NCBI GenBank assembly: GCA_022340185.1
Contig: JAJDOK010000085.1
Coordinates: forward strand, 1 to 40,694
DNA: 40,694 nucleotides
Reading direction: 5' to 3'
Source: Salaquimonas sp.
GTDB lineage: Bacteria > Pseudomonadota > Alphaproteobacteria > Rhizobiales > Rhizobiaceae
Numbering within the stretch: the first letter of the stretch is position 1; each line of letters starts with the position of its first letter. The notes below the pieces were generated by a model. That model was given only the letters and a program-made list of their open reading frames with translations, searched no databases and was not told the origin of the DNA. This document shows positions 1 through 9,556 of this stretch, one piece after another. The position numbers and the translations under genes were made by a program.

Positions 1-172
1 TTTTTTCTTGAAAAGGCCTAATTGAAGGAAATCGATCTTGCTGTCGGAATTTGTTTTTATTGCGCTATGCGCGCCGGCGAACTGTTTCTCCTTCAAAATC
101 GAACTTAATTGCGTCGGACCGCGTGTTGCGATCCGGGCATACAATTATGACCGATTGAAAGGAAAAATCGTC

Positions 173-382
173 ATGACCACTGGCACTGTAAAATTCTTCA
201 ATTCCAATCGCGGCTACGGCTTCATTCATCCCGATGACGGTTCCACCGACGTGTTTGTTCACGTCACCGCCGTCGAAAAAGCGGGGATGACCGGCCTTGT
301 CGAGGGCCAGAAAGTGTCCTTCGAGGTCGTCAAGGATTCGCGTTCCGGCAAGAACGCCGCAGAAAACCTGCAGACAGCATAA
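173..382 (+). CDS. cspA: CspA-family cold-shock protein
   Basis: A 69-residue single cold-shock domain protein that binds single-stranded RNA/DNA and acts as an RNA chaperone in the cytoplasm. The start [10 protein letters not shown] is typical, and the RNP1-like segment GYGFIHPD and RNP2-like segment DVFVHVTAV are both visible. The frame stays open upstream to about position 38, but family length and a GAAAGGAAA ribosome binding site at about 156-164 place the start at 173. The roughly 170 nt upstream is A/T-richer than its surroundings and would fit a long 5' leader, common in csp genes, though I could not define a promoter. An intrinsic terminator follows 60 nt after the stop, so the gene is probably monocistronic. 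Rhizobia carry several csp paralogs, so the exact letter of the name is uncertain. Confidence 0.93.
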   Translation: MTTGTVKFFNSNRGYGFIHPDDGSTDVFVHVTAVEKAGMTGLVEGQKVSFEVVKDSRSGKNAAENLQTA

Positions 383-441
383 AGGTTCCAGCGCCAATCG
401 TGACCACGGATGTACTGGCACGATAGCGAAGGACCGACGGG

Positions 442-468
442 AAGCCGGGCTTGCGCCCGGCTTTTTTT
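442..468 (+). terminator. Rho-independent terminator of cspA
   Basis: A 7-bp GC stem GCCGGGC (444-450) and GCCCGGC (455-461) around the loop TTGC is flanked by AA/TT pairs that lengthen the stem and is followed by seven T residues. It lies 60 nt after the cspA stop, where a monocistronic cold-shock mRNA would end. Confidence 0.85.
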
Positions 469-499
469 GATCCGAAAAATCAATCCGACGGAGATGCAA

Positions 500-682
500 A
501 TGGCCAGGAAGATCATGGCCAAGAATCTTTTCAGGCCAATCCAAAATGAGACCAAGGCAGGCGTCACGGACAAAGCCTATCGCGTGATCCTCACTGCACA
601 AGAGCAGGCAAGAGAGGAAAAGACCGAAAGATTGAGACGGGCGAGAGAACGCAAAACGCAAGTGGCATTCTTAGGGAAATAG
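500..682 (+). CDS. Small basic protein of unknown function
   Basis: A 60-residue, highly charged protein that I cannot assign to a named family. It begins MARKIMAKNLF and ends in an Arg/Lys/Glu-rich helix-like stretch (about residues 33-54) that could bind nucleic acid, which is only inference from composition. An alternative ATG lies at 494. GGAG at 490-493 is 6 nt before 500 and supports the later start. The gene begins about 30 nt after the cspA terminator, so expression needs read-through or a promoter in that gap. The reverse strand is also open here, but those frames have no ribosome binding site or recognisable domain. Confidence 0.55.
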   Translation: MARKIMAKNLFRPIQNETKAGVTDKAYRVILTAQEQAREEKTERLRRARERKTQVAFLGK

Positions 683-716
683 CTGCTGGGTTATTGATCG
701 AAACCCAAACCAAAAT

Positions 717-1121
717 CTAAAAATACACCAAGGCCGAAAGTGCCGCAGCGCAGCTTTCAGTGACCATTCGATCGGGATACTTCTCCCCGGGCATCGTTGC
801 CCAACCGTTGGTTTCGACAAACTTCTGCTTTTTGTTGGGCTCGGCCAGCGCATTGAACTCGTTCAGTCGCCCGTCGCGGTTCGGTTCCGCCTTGAACCGT
901 TCAACACAGATCGTCGAGGCCAGTTCTGTTCGGGCGACATCGCCGGCGGCCATCGCCATCTTGCGCGCCGTGCCTGCCGTAACCCAGCCGCCCCAGCCGA
1001 AGCCGATGACAATCGTTGTGCCGGCGGCGAAGATGCAGGCCCACATGGCCATCGTCTTGGATAGCTGATAGTTCTCCCACCGACGCGAGAGGGAATCCCT
1101 GGCACTGTTCTGTGGAGCCAT
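717..1121 (-). CDS. Small single-pass membrane protein downstream of groEL
   Basis: A 134-residue hypothetical protein. A hydrophilic N-terminus (MAPQNSARDSLSRRWENYQ) is followed by one Gly-rich transmembrane helix (about residues 23-45, containing MWACIFAAGTTIVIGFGWGG). The C-terminal domain of about 85 residues has two Cys, one in STICVERF and one in TESCAAAL. The frame extends to 1187, but GGAGAGG at 1130-1136 sets the start at 1121. It lies 69 nt after groEL on the same strand, so it may be the third gene of the groESL transcript. The fold is not recognised. The C-terminal domain might be periplasmic, given the paired Cys and the single helix, but topology is not established. Confidence 0.75.
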   Translation of the reverse strand: MAPQNSARDSLSRRWENYQLSKTMAMWACIFAAGTTIVIGFGWGGWVTAGTARKMAMAAGDVARTELASTICVERFKAEPNRDGRLNEFNALAEPNKKQKFVETNGWATMPGEKYPDRMVTESCAAALSALVYF

Positions 1122-1190
1122 GGTCTTGGTCCTCTCCGGACGTTTCGATTGGTAATACGACCATCGTTGTCCGAACGGCTTAGGCACTGC

Positions 1191-3192
<2,002 letters not shown>

Positions 3193-3248
3193 TGGAAATG
3201 CTTTCTGCGGCCGGCGTGTAGGGCAGCCACCTCTCCCTAGTACGCTCT

Positions 3249-3275
3249 TTGGCACTCGAAAGATAGGAGTGCCAG
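3249..3275 (-). promoter_or_regulatory. CIRCE element (HrcA operator) of groESL
   Basis: An inverted repeat TTGGCACTC-N9-GAGTGCCAG, close to the CIRCE consensus TTAGCACTC-N9-GAGTGCTAA. Each arm has one or two changes, mostly compensated between arms. The 9-nt spacer is exact and the site lies 57 nt before groES. In this family HrcA represses chaperonin transcription until heat or unfolded protein inactivates it. No hrcA gene is in the window. Confidence 0.92.
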
Positions 3276-3394
3276 AATTTTAGTTGCTTACTTGGAAGGT
3301 GATTCGATTGGAAAGATTGCCGAACTGGACAGTGCACGGCAGGAATTGTTTCACGTTTTGTGGATCGAACAAATTGAAAAAGACAGGGTCGTCT

Positions 3395-4273
3395 TCAGTG
3401 AATGACCGCTTCTCTTTTTGCTGGCCGGGTCGTCAATTGGCGCAAGATTGCCTGGTCATCATCGCTATCGGGCAGTTGCGTCGTCCAGACCCGAAAGGTG
3501 GTCAATTCATATCGGCCGAATGAAGTTATCATCGCGACATCGGCCGCATCGGCGCCGCGGACCATGAGAATGCGCCCGATCCTGGGGGTGTTGTAGCGCG
3601 CATCGGCGGTGTGCCACTGCCCGCCCAGGAACACCTCGAACCATGCGCAGAAATCATCAAACCCGGCGTCGGGCACACCGATGTCGCCGAGATAGCCGCT
3701 GGCATAGCGCGTGGGGATATTCATCGCCCGACACAGGCTGACACTCAGATGCGCGAAATCCCGGCACACACCGGTTTTTTCCTCCAGCACTTCGAGCGCG
3801 GTCTTGTCCGGCCGGCTGAACTTGTAGCCGAAGGTAACGTGGTTGTGGACGTAGTCGCAGATCGCCTGAACGCGGCTCCAGCCTTCCGGGACGTTGCCGA
3901 ATTGCTTCCACGCAAAGTCGGCAAGACGGTCTGAATCGCAATACCGGCTCGCCGTCAGAAACGTCAGCGTTTCCGACGGAAGGTCTTCAATGCGGTGCTG
4001 TATTGCATGGGGTGCGATTTCGTCCGGCCGGCCATCGACCTGTGCAATGCAATCCGACCAGAATATCGTCGAACCGGGAGGGGCGACAGTGCGCGAAATC
4101 CGGTTCCCGAACAGATCGACATATTCGGCAATGTCGGTCCCGTTCGAGGAGCGCACCCGATCTTCGCCGATCAACCGCCCGGAAAATTCCGTGTGCGTAG
4201 ACAGCGCAAGCAACATAGGAACCGGAGCGGTACACGTAACTTCTATTTCGAACCCAAAACGGATCAGCACCAT
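3395..4273 (-). CDS. Transglutaminase-like protein, short form, with altered His position
   Basis: A 292-residue member of the bacterial transglutaminase-like superfamily. An N-terminal beta-rich domain (about residues 1-95) precedes the transglutaminase core (about 120-235). The nucleophile motif TGVCRDFAHL gives Cys170, and TADARYN gives Asp224 as the likely third triad member. The position where family members carry catalytic His (HAWFEV) reads DDFCAWFEVF, so it is Cys209. The start at 4273 is supported by AAGGAAC just upstream; the open frame runs further to 4900 but overlaps the divergent gene. It is divergent from a second transglutaminase gene with a 108-bp gap. Such proteins are usually cysteine peptidases or amidases, and the substrate here is unknown. 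Confidence 0.88.
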   Translation of the reverse strand: MVLIRFGFEIEVTCTAPVPMLLALSTHTEFSGRLIGEDRVRSSNGTDIAEYVDLFGNRISRTVAPPGSTIFWSDCIAQVDGRPDEIAPHAIQHRIEDLPSETLTFLTASRYCDSDRLADFAWKQFGNVPEGWSRVQAICDYVHNHVTFGYKFSRPDKTALEVLEEKTGVCRDFAHLSVSLCRAMNIPTRYASGYLGDIGVPDAGFDDFCAWFEVFLGGQWHTADARYNTPRIGRILMVRGADAADVAMITSFGRYELTTFRVWTTQLPDSDDDQAILRQLTTRPAKREAVIH

Positions 4274-4381
4274 ATTGTTCCTTGCATTGCGGGCATTTGC
4301 CCCCGAGGGTGTTGCGCATGCGCGCCCATGCACGAACAAGCCTGTCAACGTGCCGGGAAGCAGGAAGGTTCCCACATCAAC

Positions 4382-5299
4382 ATGCTCTCCATTTCCCATA
4401 CGACCCGGTACCGCTACGACCGGCCGGTCAGGTTGGGGCCGCATCGATTGCTGTTGCGACCCAGGGATGGGCACGACCTGCGCGTGCTGAAGTCGAGTCT
4501 TCGGATCAGTCCGCCGGCGAGGTTGCACTGGCACTTCGATACGTTTGGCAATTCCGTCGCCCATGCCCTGTTCGCCGATCCTTCGGACCATCTGGAGGTA
4601 CAAAGCAATCTGCTGATCAAGCAGTACGAGCGCATGCCGCCGCTGCTTCATCCCGATTGGCCCAAGGCAAGCATGCCGCCCGACTATGACGAGGACGAGC
4701 AAATCGATCTGGCGCCCTTCCTTGCAATGGAGTTTCCGCAAGAAGCCGCCGGTCTGCAGGCATGGCTCGACGCGGTGTTTCAGGACAGGCCCGACGCGAC
4801 CGTTGTATTTCTCAAGGCCTTGAGCGCAGCGATCCACAACGCCTTTGCCTATTCGCGCCGCGAGGAACGCGGCACGCAGAGCGCCCTGACCACCATACAC
4901 AGAAAAATGGGTTCGTGTCGGGATTTTGCGTTCCTGTTCATGGAATCAGCTCGGCTGTGCGGTTTCGCGGCGCGTTTCGTAACCGGCTATCTGCACTATG
5001 ACCGAGGTGAAGTCGACGATTTCGTCGGCGGCGGCTCGACCCATGCCTGGGCGGATGTTTACGTGCCTGAGGAAGGCTGGATCCAGTTCGACCCGACCAA
5101 TCTGATCGACGACAGCACGGCACTGGTCAGAGTCGCGGTTACCCGTACGCCGTTGCAAGCGACACCGATCAGCGGCACTTACGAACGCGGGGACTCGAGT
5201 TTTCTTGGCATGGATGTCAGCGTCAACGTACGCGAAATGTCGGAAGACGAGCACGATGCCCCGTTCCCATCGGAGCCGGAGGCGAGCTCGCTCAGTTGA
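4382..5299 (+). CDS. Transglutaminase-like cysteine peptidase family protein
   Basis: A 305-residue cytoplasmic protein with an N-terminal bacterial transglutaminase domain (opening MLSISHTTRYRYDRPV, residues 1-85) and a C-terminal transglutaminase core. The full catalytic set is visible: Cys179 in MGSCRDFAFL, His221 in THAWADVYVP and Asp237 in FDPTN. The frame is open to 3995, but the N-terminal domain signature begins at 4382, and AGGAAGG about 13 nt upstream is an acceptable ribosome binding site. It is paired divergently with the shorter paralog at 3395-4273, and the shared 108-bp gap probably holds both promoters. In other bacteria this class often sits near alpha-E or circularly permuted ATP-grasp genes; those are absent here. 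Confidence 0.92.
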   Translation: MLSISHTTRYRYDRPVRLGPHRLLLRPRDGHDLRVLKSSLRISPPARLHWHFDTFGNSVAHALFADPSDHLEVQSNLLIKQYERMPPLLHPDWPKASMPPDYDEDEQIDLAPFLAMEFPQEAAGLQAWLDAVFQDRPDATVVFLKALSAAIHNAFAYSRREERGTQSALTTIHRKMGSCRDFAFLFMESARLCGFAARFVTGYLHYDRGEVDDFVGGGSTHAWADVYVPEEGWIQFDPTNLIDDSTALVRVAVTRTPLQATPISGTYERGDSSFLGMDVSVNVREMSEDEHDAPFPSEPEASSLS

Positions 5300-5558
5300 A
5301 CCGTCTTCAATAAATCGTAAATGACGGATAACTTTTTGCCGCGCGCGGGATATTCCATCTTCAGGCTCAGACAGGGAATCGCGGGACGCCGGCCTGCTGT
5401 AGCCTTTCCGTCGACGCTAGCGATCAGCGTGACTTGCTTCCGAAAATTCTATCCGCTTCGTCGGAGATGACAACACCTTGTTGCGTGTCGCCGACCGACG
5501 AGTTGCCAATCAATATACTCGCCGACTCGACTGTCGGAAGAAACCAAGGAAGCGTTTC

Positions 5559-5867
5559 ATGCTGAACAGAACCAAGCGTTCGACCATCCACCTGTCCTCG
5601 GCGTTTTCGCTCGTGGGCATCGAGCAGATGCTTCCGGCAGGCAATTACACCATCGTCGAAGACGAGGGATTGATCGAGGACTTGTCCTGGGCAGCCTATC
5701 GCCGGGCGGGAACGTTCATCGAGGTTCCGGCCGCGCTGTCGAGCGCCAGCGCGATCCAGATGTTCGAGATCGATCGTGCGGAATTGGACGCCGCGATCAG
5801 CCGGGGCATAGCCAGCCTGGCGACCGGCCAGGCGGAGAGCAGCGATGCCCCTTCCGGAACGCCATGA
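5559..5867 (+). CDS. Conserved small protein of unknown function
   Basis: A 102-residue protein beginning MLNRTKRSTIHLSSAFSLVG, with an acidic core (GNYTIVEDEGLIEDLSW, about residues 29-45). It resembles short alphaproteobacterial proteins that I recall only as hypothetical. There is no signal peptide, membrane segment or catalytic motif. AAGGAAG lies 8 nt before the ATG at 5559, and the frame also extends upstream to 5478 without a better start. A longer reverse-strand frame (5424-5942) is Arg-rich and lacks family features, so this strand is preferred. Confidence 0.7.
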   Translation: MLNRTKRSTIHLSSAFSLVGIEQMLPAGNYTIVEDEGLIEDLSWAAYRRAGTFIEVPAALSSASAIQMFEIDRAELDAAISRGIASLATGQAESSDAPSGTP

Positions 5868-6093
5868 TGGCGAACCGTTCGTGCCCGGCGACGCGGTTCG
5901 GCTGATCGACCTGCCAGACCTTTCGCCAATCGCATCGAACATCTTCCGCTTCGTACAAGATGCCTACCGCAGGCGACCAGGGACGATGCCGAACACGAAA
6001 CGACGAACAGGAGCACGGGCGCGTGGCGCTGCAAGGCAACCTCGTCGCCGCCAATTGATCGTCGCTCTCCATCATCTGATCCAACGCAGATAA
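5845..6093 (+). CDS. Possible small ORF overlapping the previous gene
   Basis: An 82-residue frame that overlaps the end of the previous gene by 23 nt in another register. Residues 1-43 (MPLPERHDGEPFVPGDAVRL onward) have mixed protein-like composition. The second half becomes Arg-rich and low in information (RRRPGTMPNTKRRTGARARG), which suggests either a non-coding tail or an old frameshift. No family is recognised and no strong ribosome binding site is visible. It could be a decayed gene near the IS insertion. Confidence 0.3.
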   Translation: MPLPERHDGEPFVPGDAVRLIDLPDLSPIASNIFRFVQDAYRRRPGTMPNTKRRTGARARGAARQPRRRQLIVALHHLIQRR

Positions 6094-6106
6094 AGGAATT
6101 CGATAA

Positions 6107-6271
6107 ATGGCAAAAGGACAACAACGCGGCAATCGCGAGGCAAGAAAGCCGATACGTGTCCGTCGTCAGAGTTTTCCGGATAGCCTGGGCGTTTTCCTAA
6201 CGGAAGTTCTGACTCGGTTTTCGTTTCAGTTCAGGCTGCAGCGCTCTGTTGCTGCAATAGGCATCTGCTGA
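6107..6271 (+). pseudogene. MAKGQQ-type small protein truncated by IS remnant
   Basis: The frame starts MAKGQQRGNREARKP with AAAGGAA 8-14 nt upstream. This opening matches a very common short (about 50-60 residue) alphaproteobacterial hypothetical protein whose C-terminus is Lys-rich. Here the family-like part stops at about residue 16, and the frame then runs 38 codons into DNA of the IS3-type remnant, ending at 6271. The junction is near 6157, where TGTCCGTCGTCAG looks like an IS terminus beginning with TG. The family match is from memory of the N-terminal motif, and the truncation is inference. Confidence 0.5.
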
Positions 6272-6926
6272 TTGTCTGCTTCTTGATCTCCTCTCTCATC
6301 TTCAGGATTTTGGCGCCACGTCCGTGATAGACGTCGGCCGGGGTCAGATTGCCGAGGCTCTCGTGGTACCGCCGGTAATTGTAGTGGTCGACGAAGGCAT
6401 CGAGGTAATCTGCCAGATCGGCGGCCGCATATGGCGATCCGTTATCGCTGAGAAGACGGGGCTTTTGAACCACTGCAACCTGGTCGCATCCGGAAGTTTG
6501 CAGTGCCAGTTCCAGCGTGTCGGTGACGTCCTGTGCCTTCATCGTCGTGCACAGCTTCCATACGATGATGTAACGGCTGTAATCGTTGAGGATCGTGCCG
6601 AGATAGAACCATCCCCAGCCGATGACCTTGAGATAGGTGAAGTCGGCTTGCCACAGCTGGTTCGGCCGGCTGGTCTTGTCGTGGAACTCGTCGGCAGCCT
6701 TGATCACCACATGCGCCGGCGCCGTGATCAGGTCTTCGGCCTTGAGGATGCGGTAAGCTGAGGATTCCGACACAAAATACCGCTTCTCGTCGGTGTATTT
6801 GACCGCCAGCTTGTAGATATGTACGACCTCGCGGGACACATCCAACAATACCCGAATGGGAGAGGGGGGGTAAAGTCCAGGCATCGATGTACTGACATCG
6901 ACCCTGAACCATCTCAATGGGGCCAA
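6231..6926 (-). pseudogene. IS3-family transposase (OrfB) remnant with internal deletion
   Basis: A fragment of the DDE integrase-core transposase of an IS3-type element. Recognisable parts are the pre-core YTDEKRYFVSESSAYRILK, the first Asp in LWQADFTYLK, the region WGWFYLGTILNDYSRYII, the second Asp in LLSDNGSPY and the C-terminal AFVDHYNYRRYHESLGNLTP. Between AAADLADYL and DAFVDHYN about 50 residues are missing. That segment normally carries HPQTQGKIERWHQ with the catalytic Glu, so the protein cannot be active. The N-terminal 30 residues do not look like OrfB, and no OrfA is present, so the 5' part is also lost. The element lies just downstream of the polyol operon. One end may be near 6157; the other end was not identified. 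Confidence 0.85.
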
Positions 6927-6977
6927 GCAATGTGGTCGGGCTTTCTTTGGCGGTCCGGCCCGATGGACCCGCGCGTC

Positions 6978-8447
6978 TCAGGTGTCGATCACGTTTCGCA
7001 CCGTCTCCAGCGCGCCGTGGCGCAGCAGGGAATCGAGATGGCGAACCAGCACGGCGCGCAAATCGCCGTTGAGCGGGAGGTCGTCACCGAAGACCTCCCT
7101 GACCTCAAGCATTCCGTCGACAAGCTGGCTGGCATCGCCATGCGCCCGGTCCGCGATGTCGCGCAGCGGCCCGGCCAGAGGATCGCGCACGTCGATCGCT
7201 TCGCCCTTTTCATCGCGGCCGCAGACATAGCGCATCCAGGCCGCCACGCCGAGCGGGGCGATCTCGATCGGCAGGCCGGCGGCAATCCGGTCCCGGATCG
7301 TTCCCAGCAGGCGCTGCGGAAGTTTCTGGGAGCCGTCCATGGCGATCTGCCAGGTGCGGTGTTTCAGCGCCGGATTGGCGAAACGCTCCAGCAGCGCGTC
7401 ACGATATGCGGCGAGGTCGCCAAGTCCGTCGGGCAGGGTCTCCATCACTTCGTCGCTCATCAGCCGGTTGATCAGGGTGCGGAAGGCGGGATCGGCGATG
7501 GCGTCGGAAACCAACTCGTAGCCCGCCAGATAGCCCAGATAGGCGAGCGTCGAGTGGCTGCCGTTGAGCATGCGCAGTTTCATCAGTTCATACGGTTCGA
7601 CATCGGCGACGAATTGGACGCCCACTGTCTCAAGCGGCGGCCGACCGGAGGGAAAGCGATCCTCGATCACCCATTGGGTAAACGGTTCGGTGACGACGGG
7701 CCAGGCGTCGAAATATCCGGTTGCGGCGAGAACGAGTTCGCGGTCGGCATTCGTTGTCGCCGGCACGATGCGGTCAACCATGGTCGAGGGGAAGGCGATT
7801 TCGTTGGCAATGTATTCGCCCAGCGCTTCGTCGCGCAATCGGGCAAGACGGGTAACGATGCTCGCAGTGGTTTTGCCGTTTGCCGGAAGGTTGTCGCAGT
7901 TCATCACCGTGAAGGCCGCCGTGCCGGCCTGGCGCCGCAATTCCAGCGCCCGCACGATCAGGCCCGGCGCGCTGACCGGTGCGTCCGGGTTTGCCAAATC
8001 GTGGAGGATATCGGGATGGGCCTCGTCCAGTTCGCCGGTCGCCGGATCGTGGCAATAGCCCTTCTCGGTGACGGTGAGCGAAACGATGCGGATGCGCGGA
8101 TCGGTCATCGCAGCCAAAATCTCGTCGCGCTGGCGGTTGACGTCAAGGACGTCGAGCAACGATCCGATGATGCGGAATCTGGTGCCCGCGCCGCTGCGCT
8201 CGACCAATGTGTAGAGGAAGTCCTGTGGCGCCAGCGCATCGCGCGTGTCGGGCCGGCGAAGCGATGCGCCGATGATGCCCCAGGACGGATCCGCCTTCAG
8301 CAGATCTTCGACATAGGCCGCGACATGGGCCCGATGGAAGGCGCCGATGCCGAGATGGACAATCCCCGGGGTTACTTGCGCGCGGTCGTAGGCAAGCTCG
8401 GACAATCCGCCGCCGGATCCCAGGTGACGGGCGCGTTTCTCAGCCAC
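6978..8447 (-). CDS. Mannitol/mannonate-type NAD-dependent polyol dehydrogenase
   Basis: A 489-residue long-chain polyol dehydrogenase of the mannitol dehydrogenase family, which interconverts polyols or aldonates with ketoses or ketouronates using NAD(P). The N-terminal Rossmann segment GIVHLGIGAFHRAH (about residues 28-41) and the catalytic signature KLRMLNGSH (KxxxxNxxH) are intact. The start is GTG at 8447, overlapping the end of the zinc dehydrogenase gene by 8 nt, which indicates translational coupling. It is the last gene of the polyol operon. Mannitol, arabinitol, fructuronate and tagaturonate are all possible substrates. Pairing with a galactonate/gulonate-type zinc dehydrogenase favours a hexonate or polyol, but this is not provable from sequence. 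Confidence 0.93.
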   Translation of the reverse strand: MAEKRARHLGSGGGLSELAYDRAQVTPGIVHLGIGAFHRAHVAAYVEDLLKADPSWGIIGASLRRPDTRDALAPQDFLYTLVERSGAGTRFRIIGSLLDVLDVNRQRDEILAAMTDPRIRIVSLTVTEKGYCHDPATGELDEAHPDILHDLANPDAPVSAPGLIVRALELRRQAGTAAFTVMNCDNLPANGKTTASIVTRLARLRDEALGEYIANEIAFPSTMVDRIVPATTNADRELVLAATGYFDAWPVVTEPFTQWVIEDRFPSGRPPLETVGVQFVADVEPYELMKLRMLNGSHSTLAYLGYLAGYELVSDAIADPAFRTLINRLMSDEVMETLPDGLGDLAAYRDALLERFANPALKHRTWQIAMDGSQKLPQRLLGTIRDRIAAGLPIEIAPLGVAAWMRYVCGRDEKGEAIDVRDPLAGPLRDIADRAHGDASQLVDGMLEVREVFGDDLPLNGDLRAVLVRHLDSLLRHGALETVRNVIDT

Positions 8448-9456
8448 CGATTTCGATCATGGCCTTGATCAGGCCGGTCTTGTCGGCTGCCCACCGGGGG
8501 ATGTCGGCCGCCGCATCGGCGAGGGTGGTGCGATGGGTGATCAGGCGTTCCACCGGGACGGCGCCGGTGCGAATGGCCGCCATCACGTGCTCGAAATCCT
8601 CCATTGTCGCGTTCCGGCTGCCGAGCAGGGTCATTTCCTTGCGGTGGAAATCCGGGTCGAGGAAGGTGAGGGGTTCGTTGACGACGCTGACCAGCACGTA
8701 GCGCCCGCCATGTCCTACATAGTCGAAGCCGCGTTCCATGGCCTGCGGATTGCCGGTGGCGTCGAAAACCACGTCGAAACCCTCGCCATTGGTATGGGCG
8801 TCGATTTCGGCAAGGGGGTCGTCTCCGGCGACGATTGTGTCGATATCTGCGATCTCCCTGGCAACGGCGAGCCTTTCGGGGTCGCGATCACAAGCGGCGA
8901 CCTTCGCCCCCGACAGGCGCGCAAACAGCGATACGCCGAGGCCGATCGGGCCGATGCCGACAACCAGCACGCGATCGCGTTTGGCTACCCCACCGCGTCG
9001 AACCGCATGGGCGCCGATGGCAAGAAATTCGACGGCCGCGCACTGGTCTGCGCTGAGGCCTTCGGCGGGAATGAGATTGCCCGGCGGCACCGACAAGAGG
9101 CCAGCCATGCCGCCGTCCTGGTGAACGCCAAGCACCGAAATGTTGGCGCAGCAATTCGGCTTTCCCGCGCGGCAGGCGACGCAATGGCCGCAGGAAAGGT
9201 ACGGATTGACGACGCAGATCTCGCCGGGTGCGAACCCCGACCCTTCGGGTGCCTGGACGATTTCGACGGCCAGCTCATGACCCATCACGCGTGGGTACTG
9301 GAGGAAGGGATGCTTGCCCTCGTAGATATGATAGTCTGTGCCGCAGATGCCGACACGTCTCGGCCGTACGAGCGCGCTATCCGGGGTGATTTCTGGCGCG
9401 GGTCGGCGCACCAGTTCCAGCCTGCCCGGCTCGGAACAGACAAGGGCATCTATCAT
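8440..9456 (-). CDS. Zinc-dependent alcohol dehydrogenase (sorbitol/galactonate DH type)
   Basis: A 338-residue medium-chain dehydrogenase. Catalytic zinc ligands are in VGICGTDYH and VMGHE, structural zinc ligands in CGHCVACRAGKPNCC, and the NAD-binding Rossmann motif is VLVVGIGPIGLG. It resembles the L-galactonate or L-gulonate 5-dehydrogenase and threonine/sorbitol dehydrogenase branch, so it probably oxidises a secondary alcohol of a sugar acid or polyol. It lies about 100 nt downstream of the binding-protein gene, with a strong hairpin between them, and overlaps the next dehydrogenase by 8 nt. Two successive oxidoreductases would convert the imported substrate into a ketose or ketouronate for central metabolism. 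Confidence 0.92.
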   Translation of the reverse strand: MIDALVCSEPGRLELVRRPAPEITPDSALVRPRRVGICGTDYHIYEGKHPFLQYPRVMGHELAVEIVQAPEGSGFAPGEICVVNPYLSCGHCVACRAGKPNCCANISVLGVHQDGGMAGLLSVPPGNLIPAEGLSADQCAAVEFLAIGAHAVRRGGVAKRDRVLVVGIGPIGLGVSLFARLSGAKVAACDRDPERLAVAREIADIDTIVAGDDPLAEIDAHTNGEGFDVVFDATGNPQAMERGFDYVGHGGRYVLVSVVNEPLTFLDPDFHRKEMTLLGSRNATMEDFEHVMAAIRTGAVPVERLITHRTTLADAAADIPRWAADKTGLIKAMIEIGG

Positions 9457-9524
9457 CGCTCGCTACCTGCTGGTGTTTGGATCGCCTGCCACAACGGCCT
9501 GGCAGACGGATGCACATGCCGAAC

Positions 9525-9547
9525 GGGGCCGGCGCATGGCCGGCCCC
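9525..9547 (-). other. Intercistronic hairpin after the binding-protein gene
   Basis: A perfect 8-bp GC stem, GGGGCCGG (9525-9532) and CCGGCCCC (9540-9547), with a 7-nt loop, begins about 10 nt after the stop of the periplasmic binding-protein gene. There is no T-run on the minus strand, so it is more likely an mRNA 3'-end stabiliser or partial attenuator that raises binding-protein mRNA over the downstream dehydrogenases. Confidence 0.6.
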
Positions 9548-9556
9548 ACACGGCGT

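Noticed and set aside
3284..3523. A 79-residue plus-strand frame after the CIRCE element
   Set aside because: It overlaps the 3' end of the transglutaminase gene, has no ribosome binding site and shows no family motif.
5424..5942. A 172-residue minus-strand frame
   Set aside because: It is opposite the small conserved protein at 5559, is Arg/Gly-rich and lacks a recognisable start region.
6819..8468. A 549-residue plus-strand frame
   Set aside because: It is the complement of the mannitol-type dehydrogenase with intact KxxxxNxxH motif; no domain is visible in the plus frame.
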